A stretch of DNA of 64,000 bases from Neckera pumila (Eukaryota; Streptophyta; Bryopsida; Hypnales; Neckeraceae). The translations under genes were made by a program, and so were the position numbers. This document shows positions 12,625-23,476 of this stretch, in pieces (position 1 is the first letter of the stretch; each line of letters opens with the position of its first letter). The DNA lies in assembly GCA_963969595.1 (NCBI GenBank), contig OZ018413.1, forward strand, positions 9,042,211 to 9,106,210, in the 5' to 3' direction. Under the pieces are notes generated by a model. The model was not told where the DNA came from and searched no databases. It was given only the letters and a program-made list of their open reading frames with translations.

Positions 12625-12916
12625 AGGGCTGGGGTTTTTTTTTGGCTTTTTAAAGCCAGATTGCACTAGAAAAAAAACAATTTGGCTAGAACTTAACAAC
12701 AAACTGTAAGTCTTTTTTTACCAAAAAACATCAAATAAAAAAAGAATCTTGGATGAAATTGCCAAATTGTGGATGAAAATAGAATAATGGATAAGTGATA
12801 TGTGTTAATGTGATATTTTCTATCCAATATGTGGATGAATGTTGAAATTAGGGCACCACTATAACATTTTATATTGGCACTTGGCACTTCATAAAATATG
12901 AAAAAACAAGCCATGT
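12625..12916 (+). mobile_element. Short element with 8-bp duplication (hAT-like MITE)
   Basis: Flanked by AGTACACT (12617-12624) and AGTACACC (12917-12924), a near-perfect 8-bp target duplication typical of hAT elements. It begins AGGGCTGGGG and ends AAGCCATGT. An inverted relative occupies about 22199-22471, sharing CATCCACATATTGGATA and CAATTTGG segments. Confidence 0.6.
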
Positions 12917-12979
12917 AGTACACCAAAAACCAACCAAAGTTTGAAGCAATTCAATATGGTTATCATAAATTATTATATT

Positions 12980-13653
12980 GAAAAACATTTTGTGGGTAGT
13001 CAAAAGAAGATTCTAGATTCTCTTAAATACCTAAAGGCCACCGAGGCACATTTTGGGTAGAAATTGTCAAAAAATGCCACTTTTTATTGCAACACAAAAA
13101 AAAAATGAAAAAAAACAGTTTTTTTTTTCAATATTCAGTCGTACAAATTTGTGCTAGACTTTCCTTGGAAATGTGTGGAAAATTTTTAGAAACTTTGATT
13201 GCACGGATTGAAAGATTATAATGTTTGAAGTTAGGAGAAAAAGTTTTTTGGGACCTTGCCCAATAAAGGCTAGCATACTTTAATTCCTTTGAGAATGAGG
13301 TTTTTATACTACACATGGTTATTTTTTTTACATTTAATTGCATCTTATATCATATAAGTAAGTTACATAATTACCTGCCAAATTTCAAAATTATAGGAAG
13401 AGTTTTGCACATGCAATTAAACATATGCTACCTAAGTTGTCCCAAAAGTTCACGGCAATATAACTTTTGATTTGAGCACCCAATCAGAAAAAGAAATAGA
13501 TTTTCACCAAGGGGAATTGCTGAATGGACACTTGGTCCATTATGAACTAGACGCATTTTTTTGGACATTGTCTAATTAAACTATGCATTTTCGAAGTGCT
13601 GGAAATTGGTATTTCCAATATTGCTATTAGATCCTCATAAATAGTAGGAGTAC
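12980..13653 (+). repeat. Dispersed repeat 'R', left part, interrupted
   Basis: GTCAAAAGAAGATTCTAGAT at 12997 and the tail near 13550-13653 (ATGCATTTTCGAAGTGCTGG, GTAGGAGTAC) match the uninterrupted copy at 55800-55990. The repeat was broken by a TTAA-flanked MITE at 13023 and by the LTR retrotransposon at 13654. It resumes at 20111 (ATACAATTTAGACAAG). Confidence 0.6.
13023..13549 (+). mobile_element. Decayed TTAA-flanked MITE inside repeat R
   Basis: Starts TTAAATACCTAAAGGCC and ends ACTTGGTCCATTATGAACTAG, a degraded form of the family termini. The interior resembles the variant at 33251-34198 (GGAAATGTGTGGAAAATTTT, TATAACTTTTGATTTGAGCA). Removing it rejoins repeat R as in the 55800 copy (ATTCTCTTAGAATGCATTTT), supporting insertion at a TTAA-like site. 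Confidence 0.6.
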
Positions 13654-14076
13654 TGAAATCCGATTACTTTTACGAGTACCTTTGCGAGACAAACTCAACA
13701 CCAGACAACAAACATCAGACCCAATCTGGATATACACACCACAACCAATCCATGCATGCTCATCAGATCACAATCCTTGGTCTTGGCATCAATCCACCTT
13801 GCTCTTTTATATCTCAAAAATCTCCTTAGGTTACAGGCCCCGTTTTCGCTCTCTCTCTCTCTCCCCCTTTTATCCTCTTAACCAATGTTCCTTAACCGAA
13901 TCTTGGCACGTCTTGATAACTAAAACAGTAATTGATTAGCCTCTTCATGGAAATACGGTTCAAGGACCCATGTCCCCCTAATCAGACCAGTGCCCTCGAG
14001 ATGATACTGTCCGGAAGTCCCAATCTTCTGTAAAAGCTCGAGAGTCTCCCAGCTCATCCGGAAACTATCGATATCA
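13654..14076 (-). repeat. 3' LTR of Tat-type Ty3/gypsy retrotransposon
   Basis: About 423 bp, nearly identical to 19692-20110. In element (minus) orientation it starts TGATATCGATAG and ends CGGATTTCA, the usual TG...CA. It differs from the 5' LTR by a CT-microsatellite length change and about two dozen mostly transitional substitutions (my eye count), implying an old insertion. Flanks GTAC (13650-13653) and ATAC (20111-20114) look like a short imperfect duplication. The uninterrupted relative at 55960 reads GGAGTACATTTTAGGCAAG. Confidence 0.93.
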
Positions 14077-14086
14077 TCTCCTCCCC
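14077..14086 (-). promoter_or_regulatory. Polypurine tract of the retrotransposon
   Basis: On the minus strand GGGGAGGAGA immediately precedes the 3' LTR, the expected primer for plus-strand synthesis. Confidence 0.75.
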
Positions 14087-14272
14087 AGGTTCTGGAGTCT
14101 CCTGAGTCTTTAGAACCTGCTCTGATCGGTAGTAATACCTTTTAAGTTTGGAGCTGTTGTATAACCTCTTTAAGATCACCCCAGCTGGTGTACTCAGGCA
14201 GTACGATCCATTGCTGTAGCGCTGATGTATCACGTACGAACCAAGCCATTTAGGCTTGAACTTTTGCCCATG

Positions 14273-15591
14273 CTATTTAATTAGCCAATGATCAAGCATC
14301 AATACTAACTTGCCTGGGTTGAATTTTATTGTTTTTCTTCGTGAATCATGTAAGAGTTTCCTTTTCCGCTGCACCAGTTTGTAATTTTGCAAGGCTTGGC
14401 GTCGACTCTCGTCCAATTTTTCTAACATGTGGACTCGAACCTCCAGGGACGCTGTATCCTCTAGGCCATGATGTATAGCTGTACGGAGCGACCGTAGCTC
14501 TAATTCTACGGGTAACACTGCCTCTATTCCAAAAGCCAACTGGAACGGAGTGTACCCGGTCAAGGTTTTATGGGCTGTACAATAAGCCCAAAGCGCCTTG
14601 GGTACGTGCAGGTCCCAATCTCGACGCTTCTCCAGCACAACTTTGCCAATTATGCTAATTAATATTCCGTTGGTCTTTTCTACCAACCCGTTCATTTGTG
14701 AGTAATATGGGCTAGTTGGCAATGTTTCACTGACATTTTCTTTAGAAGTTCCAAGACCAGCTCATTCACAAAATGAGTCCCCTGGTCTGTTACTATTTCA
14801 AGTGGGCACCCATAGCGACAAATTATCTGAGAAAATATGAAATCGGCCGCCACCTTCTTATTGCTTTGCTTGACTGGCATCGCTTCTGACCACTTGGAAA
14901 GATAGTTTGTGGCCACGATTAGATATTCGTTGCGCTTCGTGGACAAAGGCAACGGTCCCACGAAATCAATAACCCACTTCTCAAATACCCCGGTGGGAAA
15001 AATAGGGTTCAATTCGGTATATGGTATAGCGCGTCTACCATATGCTTGACAACGTGAGTATGACCTGCAAAATCGAGTACAATCAGCAAACAACATCGGC
15101 CAATAATAGCTGGCTTGCAATATCTTTTGAGAGGTTATGTCGACAGCAAAGTGACTGCCACAGACACCATCATGACAGTACTCCAATATTCGCTCAGCTT
15201 CCTCTGGCCCTACCGCCCGGCGTAAAATTCCATCCTTACCTGCTCGGTATAATTCATCTCCAATCACCATGTATGATTGGCTCTTACACCTTATTTCTCG
15301 ACGTTGCCGTGCCGATGCCGCGTCGGGTAATATCAGATCTTGCAGATATCGCACAATCTCCTCATATCCAAAGTCTCGTAACTCTGAGTCTTTCGTCAAT
15401 GTAAAGCATTCAAGCTCATTGGACATCGCCCCGTCAGTTAACTGGGGAGGTTTACCTAAATCTAAAATTAGGGAGGCGTGACCAGCTCTAACACCCTTCA
15501 CCATTTTAACTATCAGGTCGAATGCTTGTAAATAGGCCATCAACCTTGCTACTCTTCCCTCGGGATAGGCCTGTTGGATCAACAGTTTCAA
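14273..15591 (-). pseudogene. Ty3/gypsy integrase (broken into two frames)
   Basis: Integrase region of the retrotransposon pol. 15591-14692 holds the tail of the connection region, the zinc domain and most of the catalytic core. 14722-14273 continues it in another frame, so a frameshift lies near 14700-14720. Core residues are visible: Asp in VIDFVGPLP, Asp in IVTDQGTHF, and Glu in NGLVEKTN. The zinc domain H...H...C-x-C reads CRSYSRCQ where the family has CRSCDRCQ, so one zinc-binding Cys is Tyr (TAC for TGC). The second ORF stops at LDHWLIK. Related sequence continues out of frame to about 14090, ending just before the polypurine tract. Nonfunctional. Confidence 0.9.
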
Positions 15592-15606
15592 CCCCTTTGT
15601 CTCGCA

Positions 15607-15819
15607 CTACACCACCGTCGACCACGAACTTGCCAGTAGATAGTGCTTGAACTTTGTGCATCCGAATAGTAACGCTACTCCAATTTTCTCCAGCGGTGAA
15701 TACTTTTGCTCACAACAGGACATTAGACGGCTCACATAGTAAATTAGGTGAGCCCGTCCCCCTTCATCATTCTGCAGCAAAACCACTGCCACCGCATGCT
15801 CGGAAGCCAAAGGGTTCAC
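15607..15819 (-). pseudogene. Ty3/gypsy RNase H domain remnant
   Basis: 70 codons with the gypsy-type RNase H pattern: SEHAVAVVLLQNDE, then HLIYYVSRLMSCCEQKYSPLEK, in which the usual motif E-x-x-Y-x-x-x-E is recognisable. It sits between the reverse transcriptase and integrase remnants, as in normal pol order. Frame breaks occur on both sides. Confidence 0.85.
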
Positions 15820-15915
15820 AATGAAGTGCTTCCCCCAATCCGGGTTACGTACTACCGGTCCGTTTGCTAAACGGGATTTTATGTATTCAAAAGCGTAAGT
15901 ACAATCCTTAGTCTA

Positions 15916-17008
15916 TTAAAAAGGTTTGGACCTTGCAATCAATGCACTAATCTGTCTACCAATTCCTGCCAAATTGGAAATGAACCGGTTGTGATATATA
16001 GTGGTTCCCCACATGCTTGCAACTTGCTCCCGTGTAGTCGGAATTTCCATTTCCAAAATACGCTGCACCTTCTCTGGGTCAATTTTTAAACCTCCACAAA
16101 ATACTACATGGCCTAACAAGGGGCCTTCCTCAAAACCAAACTTACATTTTGAAGGACTCAGCAAGCAGCCGTGCTCTCTTAAACGCTGAAATGCAGCTCG
16201 CACCTGCTCTGTGTACTTGGCTTGATCCCCATATACCGCAAATTCGTCCAAGTAAACCCATATGAATCGTCCAATATACGGTGCAAATATCTTTAGCTAT
16301 ACCCTCTAGAATGTCCCACTAGCATTGCATAACCCAAATGGCATGCGCAACTATGCATACGTTCCCCAGGGAGTGGTAAAAGTCGTGTAAAGAACGCTAT
16401 CCTGATGAATACAAATTTGATGATAGCCTGAATAGCCATCACAAAAGGACTATAGTTCATGCCCTGCCACCTCATCCAACAATTTGTCTATATGCAGCAA
16501 GGGCTGTCTGTCCTTCTTGGTGAATTGATTCAGTGCTTTATAATTGACACAAACTCTCCACTTCCCCCCCTTTTTTTGGCACAATCACCACTGGTGAAAT
16601 CCATTCCGTATTTCGTACCTCACTAATAAATCCACCTTCCAAAAGGCGATCTAACTCGGCACGTAAGACTGCCATTTTTTACGGTGCCATACTTTTCTGT
16701 CTTGAACGAATCGGCCTCGCACCTGACACTAGTTCAATCCGGTGCTCCTCCAAGGTTATGGCCAATAAGTCTGAGTGTTTAGTTACGAAGAGGTCCATGT
16801 AATCTAGCACCGCCTGCTCCAATTGCTCTCTCTCCTTAGCTATTAAATTGGGCCCGAATTTCAACAAGTCGAGCAGTTCGTTTTTTTCGCAAGGCTCCAC
16901 ATTCGGATCCTCAAGGTGGCTCATTGAGTCACTAATCATATGCGGAAGCACGTCGATCACGTACAGCTCTACCTCCGAAGGCTCTGACTCGTCGCTCGAC
17001 TTCGACAT
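15916..17008 (-). pseudogene. Ty3/gypsy reverse transcriptase, with stops and frameshifts
   Basis: 17008-16679 carries the pre-RT linker ending in the conserved entry to RT (HRIELVSGARPIR). The RT fingers follow, out of frame, around 16675-16500 (VVIVPKKGG, RVCVNYKALNQ). The palm motif then appears as FCDGYSGYHQI near 16440. The catalytic YxDD box reads Y-L-D-E (16230-16260, before FAVYGD), so the second Asp is Glu. Several in-frame stops and homopolymer frameshifts interrupt the domain. The order and sequence style are those of Ty3/gypsy elements of the Tat/Athila branch. Confidence 0.88.
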
Positions 17009-17182
17009 CTCGCTTGTTTGATCTGAGTCCTAGGATGATTCTCTCGAGGACAAGTCCACGCTCGAATTATTTGACGGGCTGGAAACTGCATCAGGTATTA
17101 CTCAGATACTGACCTTGTTCAATGCTGATCCAATCTTCATTTTATACTTTTCCCAATAATTAACTGCTCTTACTTGTCGCAA

Positions 17183-17947
17183 CTACGGTCTCCCCAAAAT
17201 CAGCGGATAACCCCCGCTACACATGGAAATATTTAATACATGGAAATCTATCTTAACCGTAACACCATTAACAGTGGCCGGAATCTGGCTTATCTGCCCC
17301 AGTGACTTCATGCACTTCTGGTCAGCCACCTTCAAATGCATTGATGAGGCCCTATTTGGCTTCAATCCTGCTTCTTCCATAAACCAACTTGCCATTATGT
17401 TGAATGCGGCCCCTCCATTAATCAAACATCCTTCTACATTCTGACCATACATTGTAGCTTCAACATGAGGGGCTTTAAGATCCCCATGGGCTTTATCGGC
17501 AACATGAATCTCAGCTAAAGTTCTTCTCCTCCTTGCACTTATTCTTTGCCGTAACTCTCTCCTCAATGCCGGGGACTTGGCAACTAGCTGAGCCATCCTG
17601 ATGTTTGCTGGTTGCCGCCCAAGATCTTCTAGAATTGAATATTCCGACTGATCACTGCCAATTGCTAAGTCCCCAATGTCGATTTGACGGCAAGTCTTAC
17701 GTGTCTCCTTGCCTGGTTTGCTCCTTTTACTTCGGTGATCATCATCTGAGACCAGAACAGCTTTCTTTGCAAGCCGGCCCCGCTTTGCCATCATTACCTC
17801 TAGATCTTCCTGTCCAGTGAGTGGTCCCTTCGCAATTTGAACTAAATGAACCTCGGCCAACTTGATGTTGCTTGACGTCGTTCCCTTGTCAAGATTTGGG
17901 CAATCACTCTTATAATGTCCCTTCAGTCCACAACCATGGCATGTCAC
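17183..17947 (-). pseudogene. Gag zinc knuckle plus aspartic protease
   Basis: The N-terminus holds a CCHC zinc knuckle, CHGCGLKGHYKSDC (C-x2-C-x4-H-x4-C), which binds element RNA. About 160 residues on, the retroviral-type protease appears as CLINGGAAFNIM. The family has Asp-x-Gly or Asp-Gly-Gly here, so the catalytic Asp has become Asn (AAT for GAT). It ends at YPLILGRP, the usual 'LGRPWL' region, where the frame breaks. It follows the gag ORF at 18014-18469 in the same direction. Confidence 0.88.
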
Positions 17948-18013
17948 GAATTGAACAGCACAATCAGGATTCGCATGCCCTTCCGGTTGCGGACTTTTGG
18001 ATCAAATGTTAGT

Positions 18014-18757
18014 TTAGCCTTGAAGCAAGAACAATTTCAAGTCGCGCATTTTCTCCACCAATTGAGAAATCTCTGGGTCTTTACAGCTCTGCTCGACCTT
18101 TATTTTGGTCCGCTGGGGCGGAGTCAACACCGTTTTTGTAACTTGTGCTGTCACAGTGGTCGTTGGGTCTTGCACGATGTTCGATAGGTTCAATTCCTTT
18201 TGTTGGGCCAAGGTAAGCGCCAGCTCAAAGGTTGCGGGATCCTTCCAGGCTACAATTTCCTGAATTGACGGCTTGAGACCTCCTACAAAGCTTCGCAATA
18301 CCAAGGCATCGATACTACTCATATTGGCGGATATACTTTCTGGACTTTTAGCTCCTTCCCCACTGTTAATTATTATCTGGCACTTTAAGCTTTTCTGAAT
18401 TCGACTTTGTAACTCCCGGACCCTTTCACTAAATTGTCGTACCGTTTCCTCTGGTCCTTGCTTCATCAAACTGAGAGCTCCAAGCAGATTTTGGTAACTT
18501 TCGCGCTCCTAGAATTCTGCAACTAAGGCATTGGTAAATGCTTTCCATGTTCCCCGCATTGCTGCGATCTGTCGGTCATACCAAAATGAAGCTGTGTCGT
18601 CAAAATGAATTGATAGCAGTTCCAGCCAGGTCTCTTCTATCCGGTCCCCATTCGCCATACAAGACCTCTTGTATTGCTTCAAAAAACATTCGGGGTCTTC
18701 TTTGTCTCTTCCTGCAAACACCGGTATGGATACCATCTTTCCACCAATTAATTGCAA
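18014..18757 (-). pseudogene. Retrotransposon Gag capsid region (two frames)
   Basis: 18757-18509 starts with MVSIPVFAGRDKEDPECFLK and includes the F-W-Y-D-R capsid segment. 18469-18014 continues after a stop (AEF*ERES), with the gag motif PEETVRQFSERVREL. Together they match the retrotransposon gag fold of Tat/Athila-like elements. The gene lies immediately downstream (minus strand) of an RNase H-like domain and upstream of the zinc knuckle. Confidence 0.88.
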
Positions 18758-19152
18758 CTTGCTTCTGAGGGATTTTTGGCGGAAGCGTCTGGCTCAAAGT
18801 TCTGCTCCCTTGGTATATGGACCACATCCATAGCCTTAAATTCCTGAGTCAATTCCCTTACAGTATGGTAATACGGTTGCAGTTTTTCCGACCTCACCTC
18901 CCAATTTCCTACTACTTGATTACAGACCAACTTAGAGTCACCCCTAATGTGAACATGCTTTATCTCTTTTGCTTTTGCTATCTCCAGGCCAGTCACTAGC
19001 GCAGCGTACTTGGATTGATTACACGTCAAACCCTTTCCCAAATCCCTATGGTAGATTTCTTTCACTCCGTCAGGACTTTCCAATACCACTCTGGCTCCTG
19101 AACCTAAACGCTTGGTACATGAGCCATCGAAGTTCAACTTCCAAGGTCTCAT
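18748..19152 (-). pseudogene. Extra RNase H (archaeal/plant-type) upstream of gag
   Basis: 134 codons with the layout of the 'additional RNase H' known from Tat elements: WKLNFDGS (first Asp), GLTCNQSKYAALVTGLEIA, HVHIRGDSKLVCNQV (Asp), then HIPREQNFEPDASAK (last Asp). The second catalytic residue, normally Glu in N-x-A-E-Y, is Lys here (AAG for GAG). In described Tat elements this domain lies between reverse transcriptase and integrase. Here it precedes gag and runs into it by a frameshift after DASAK, within about 20 codons. It would act on RNA:DNA hybrids during reverse transcription if intact. Confidence 0.85.
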
Positions 19153-19163
19153 GTATCTGTCTG

Positions 19164-19599
19164 CTACTCATGCAATGAGCACTTTCGAGTCAATAAAAGT
19201 TCCCAAGAGACAAAGGTGAAGCGCATATAAAAAATCTCTGACGTTTTATTCACAGAACAAGCTTCATTGACGCCATGATCACTTTCGTGAGGTCTGATGC
19301 GGATTCTCACTCCCCTCCACCTTAACTCCTCAGACAAGTCACACTTCTTGCGACACAAATGAGGATTACACGTATGATCCCTCTTCCGCAAAAAACTAGG
19401 GGTTCACCTCATTGAAACTTGCCAACGCGTTTCTCAAAAGCTCTGGGGCGTTAGCTATTCCGTATGCGATAGTCATCATTTCTGTTTGAGTTACTGCCTC
19501 TACGGTTGTCTGCACTTTGGGTACGGTTTCCAAGGAAAGATTGGCAAACTGGTTAATCAATTGCGATTCTTCCTCTCTCCGCGATCGGGTAAAACACAT
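19164..19599 (-). pseudogene. Leader ORF remnants before the extra RNase H
   Basis: Two short frames (19599-19396 and 19391-19164) lie between the primer site and the RNase H domain. The second contains a Cys/His-rich stretch, HTCNPHLCRKKC. They may be the N-terminus of the same 5' ORF, now frameshifted. Function unknown. Confidence 0.45.
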
Positions 19600-19671
19600 T
19601 TCGGTTATTGATATATCTAGTTCTTAGTCACTCTTGCTCGGCTCTCACTCTCATTGATAGTTTGTCTTGTG

Positions 19672-19683
19672 TCCCGGCAACGG
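19672..19683 (-). promoter_or_regulatory. Candidate primer binding site (tRNA-Asp type)
   Basis: The plus strand TCCCGGCAACGG, a few bases inside the 5' LTR, matches the 3' end of plant tRNA-Asp (…CCCCGGCAACGGCGCCA), the primer commonly used by Tat/Athila elements. The last bases next to the LTR no longer match. Confidence 0.6.
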
Positions 19684-19691
19684 AAACAAAA

Positions 19692-20110
19692 TGAAATCCG
19701 ATTACTTTTACGAGTACCTTTGCGAGACAAACTCAACACCAGACAACAAACATCAGACCCAATCTGGATACACACACCACAACCAATCCATGCATGCTCA
19801 TTAGATCACAATCCTTGGTCTTGGCATCAATCCACCTTGCTCTTTTATATCTCAAAAATCTCCTCAGGTTACAGGCCCCGTTTTCGCTCTCTCTCTCCCC
19901 CTTTTATCCTCTTAACCGATGTCCCTTAACCGAATCTTGGCACGTCCTGATAACTAACCCAGTAATTGATCAGCCTCTTCATGGGAATACGGTTCAAGGA
20001 CCCATGTCCCCCTAATCAGACCAGTGCCCTCAAGATGATACTGTCCAGAAGTCCCCGTCTTCTATGAAAGATCAAGAGTCTCCTAGCTCATCCAGAAATT
20101 ACCAATATCA
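19692..20110 (-). repeat. 5' LTR of Tat-type Ty3/gypsy retrotransposon
   Basis: About 419 bp, paired with 13654-14076. TG...CA ends in element orientation. It contains a CT-rich tract (19888-19904) four bases shorter than in the partner. Confidence 0.93.
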
Positions 20111-20706
20111 ATACAATTTAGACAAGACTTTGTAGGGGTTAATTTCGGAAAAGGATTAATTTTAAAAAGAAGTTGATTTTAGGTGTAGTTAATTACTTTA
20201 TAAGTATTTTGCTTTAAGAAGGAAGTGCCTATTACCATCCACTTAAGCAATTTTGGATACTTTGATGCAGAATTAGCATACAAGACGACTTTTTAAAATC
20301 ATGAATTTTCAAGAATTTTTTTAAGTTTGTGAATATGAATGAGTATACTATGAATTTTTGAAACTCAACTTTATGATGCATCCTAAATCATTTTCTACAT
20401 TCTAATATACATTTCAAACATTTTGGACTTCTTACATTTAGATATTTTCAAGATTGGTTATGGTTCTAGTTGGTTTTAGCCGCACTTCCACTATACATTG
20501 TTTCCACAATTGTTTCTCCAACCCCTTTTCAAGGGCAAATCCCAACTTTCTTGGCGTGTAGAAGGTGTATAAAACAATCTTGGAGCTTCATTATGAAAGC
20601 CAAAGTCCCAACTCTAAGTTCCAAATTCCTTTAGGTAAAAATATTACATGGCAAATATCAGTAAAAAAATGGGTTAGAAAGTCAAAGAAAACATTTTGGA
20701 GGTACT
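20111..20706. other. Right part of repeat R, then intergenic
   Basis: ATACAATTTAGACAAGACTT at 20111 continues dispersed repeat R. The rest shows no gene. A TTTTAGGTGTAGTTA string at 20172 also occurs at 29082 and 51810. Confidence 0.45.
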
Positions 20707-21631
20707 TTAACCCCTAAAGGACCAAGGCCTTTTTTCTGCCAAAAACTCTCAAAACTGCCATTTCTAGAGCAAGGAGTAAAAAAATTTAAAAATTGTTTTT
20801 TTTGCACATTTAACAGTAGTGTCTTACACCTAACTAGTATGACAATGTGTGGAAAAAATTTCAGAATTTTTGACCGCACAGATTGCAATATCTGCTTTTG
20901 AAGTGAAAAAAACAAGTTTTTCAACACATTGCGGGACTAGATTTTTGGACTTTGAACATTTTTAACTTAAATATTTTGCACTACAGAGTTTTGAGTTTTA
21001 AATCTTTTTAGTGGAGAATTGAGTTGAGAGTCTAGGAAAAAAAAAATTCAAAAAAACTTAATTTTCATTCTTAGAATAATTGTTAAGTAGAAGTAGGTAC
21101 AAGATAGAAGGAAAATCTAAAATATTAATATCTTTTAGATGGAATTAAAATGCACTAATCCCAATGGTAAGATTGTTCTAGCACAAAAACTAAACCATGT
21201 GGAACTTCTTTTTTTGAAAATTTGCAAAAATTGCATTCCAAAATGAATCCTACAAGTGTGTTTTTTCAAGAAGATGCTCTAATTGCCCAAAAAACAAGAT
21301 TGTCCATAACTATCTCATAAAAATCCAAATGAAATGAATAAAAGCTTTCCAAATAGACAAAAATATAATCTACAAGGAAAATTTTTATTTTTTTTTTAAA
21401 TTAAATTTTTTGCAAAAATTTTTTGCTGCCTCATCTCCCTGTTTTGAGCTTATTTGGGCAAAACTTTTTTTCCCGGACACCGATTGAAAAGAAAATTATA
21501 TTCCCACAAAGCTTATTAGTTTTTCTATCTCCAAAAAAAGTTTCAAAAAATTACGACAAAAATTCAGCCCGTAGGTACCTATCCGAAATCCCATTTGTCC
21601 CCCAAAGGAACAATGGTCCTTTAGAGGTTAA
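20707..21631 (+). mobile_element. TTAA-flanked piggyBac-like MITE, copy C
   Basis: One of the best-preserved copies, 925 bp. Starts TTAACCCCTAAAGGACCAAG and ends CAATGGTCCTTTAGAGGTTAA. The right end also contains the small inverted pair TTTGTCCCCCAAAGGAACAA. No coding capacity beyond chance ORFs. Confidence 0.93.
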
Positions 21632-22198
21632 GTATGGAATCTACAATGGACAAATTTGTCTACAAAAACATTCCACATTGATGCTTGATATTCTTTTCTC
21701 ATATTATAGCTAGTATGTACAAAATAATAAATATATAGGACTTGTAGTCCAAGTTGGATCTCCACTTTTGTTAATCCAAAATTGAGTTCTATATCCTACT
21801 TCTTTGACATCAAAACCTCCAAACTGTGTTGCCATGTAAGCCTTATTGAGTGCATCATGATTTCACCTTGTTTTTCAATCTCACCTCATGAGAAGAGGAA
21901 CATATAAGAATTCAAATGAGTAAACACGTGCCTTCTAAAATTGATTGCATCCAAATTTACTCTAATATCCAACCAAATCAAGCGTTGAATATTGACAAGA
22001 AAAGCTGAAGATGTTAGAAAGGTGAAAAGGATTATCCATCATAATAAGAGCAATAAAATTTTTCACCCTTTGGAGGCGCAAGCTTCCTTCAATCAAGGCC
22101 ATAAAATCAATGAAAGGTTCAAGTTTGTTCAAAACATCACTACATAAAAAGTTGCAATGTTTTGAATACAAATGATAAAAACCATGATGTTCATTTCA
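21632..22198. other. Intergenic stretch, no gene seen
   Basis: No gene or element termini recognised. Confidence 0.45.
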
Positions 22199-22471
22199 AC
22201 AGTTTTTTTTTTCATTTTTTATGAAGTGCCAAAGTGGCAATATAATATATTACAGTGGTGTTCTATTTTCAACATTCATCCACATATTGGATAAAAAATA
22301 TCACATTAACACATATCACATATCCATAATTCTATTTTCATCCACAATTTGGCGATTTTGTCCAAGTTACTGTCTAAATTAAAGTTTTTTGGTGAAAAAC
22401 TTCACGATTTGTCGTCAGTTTCTAGCTAATTTTTTTTTGTGCAGTCTAGCACTAAAAAGCCAAAAAGCCCT
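22199..22471 (-). mobile_element. Second copy of the hAT-like MITE seen at 12625
   Basis: Inverse orientation. CATCCACATATTGGATAAAA, TATCCATAATTCTATTTTCA and the terminal AAAAAGCCAAAAAGCCCT correspond to the 12625-12916 copy. The AGGGC end is at 22471. The left boundary is approximate, and no duplication is clear. Confidence 0.5.
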
Positions 22472-22944
22472 GGTACATATTATGCCATATTGACTAACCT
22501 CATAGAAATAACCAATAATATAAATAAAAGGTATTATGCTATTAAATGCTCAAACTAAATGCTTCTAAATTGATTGTATAAATATTTGTAAACCTTTTTT
22601 CAAATTTGATTATGTAAATAATTTCTAAAATTTATGTTTGACATCTTCTTCTTAATGCAAACTTCAAGAAGTTCAGGAAGTCATATCATTTAGTAAATCT
22701 AGATTTTGTCCAAATGCTTCAAGCGTTAGTGTTAGAAAGACCTGACTCTATTAGCCAAGTAGTCAATTGTAAATTATCAAGTTTCAAGATAAATAGATGG
22801 ATTCTTTGTTTAATTCCAAAGTTGTGAGGCCTTTTTTCCAATAAAAAACACTCAAGAATGCCATTTCTATTGTAAAGAGAGAAAAAAACTAAAATTTATT
22901 TATTTTATTCAAATCATATTGTAGGGCCTTACACTAGATTAGTG

Positions 22945-23160
22945 CTTTCTTTGTCTAAAATGATCTTCTAATTGGACAAAATGTTTGGGATTTTTTTGCT
23001 GAAAATAATATTATTTCAACCTGTTTCCAGATGTGAATAGAGTTTGGTGCACTCTTATCATCTTGAACCTTTGAGATTTGGAGCCCTTTTCAAAGTGTAG
23101 TATTAAGCTTACTACAATACAATTAAGGGGAACTAGAAGATCATTTTGGGATGGAGGAAG
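22945..23160 (+). mobile_element. Stowaway-type MITE nested in copy D
   Basis: Starts CTTTCTTTGTCTAAAATGAT, ends ATCATTTTGGGATGGAGGAAG, followed by TA. 216 bp and collinear with 7295-7511 (AAAATGTTTGG, CTTTTCAAAGTGT). Confidence 0.85.
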
Positions 23161-23476
23161 TATAAAAAATAATGAAAGAAATTTTAGAAATTTTGACTAA
23201 GTAGATTGCAAGATTTTGTGTTTACAGGGAAGAGAACAAGTTTTTTTTTGTTCAATGCATGACAAGATTATAAGACTTTGAATCTACTTAATTTAATATT
23301 TTTGTATTGCAAATTTTGAATTTCTAATCTATCTTGAAGAATTGAATTGAGACTTTGGAGAAAAAAAACTAGAAAAACAAAGATTTGACTTTCATTCTTT
23401 AAAAAATTGTTGAGTGGAAGCCAGTACAAGATAGAAGGAAAATCTAAATCATTAATAGTTCTAAGATGGAATTCAT

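Noticed and set aside
18538..19178. Plus-strand ORFs of 60-76 codons over gag and RNase H
   Set aside because: Complementary-strand shadows of the minus-strand pol/gag remnants.
13654..20110. Possibility that the LTR element is an endogenous virus with an envelope gene
   Set aside because: No extra ORF exists between integrase and the 3' LTR. The order gag-PR-RT-RH-INT with a Tat-like RNase H fits a retrotransposon.
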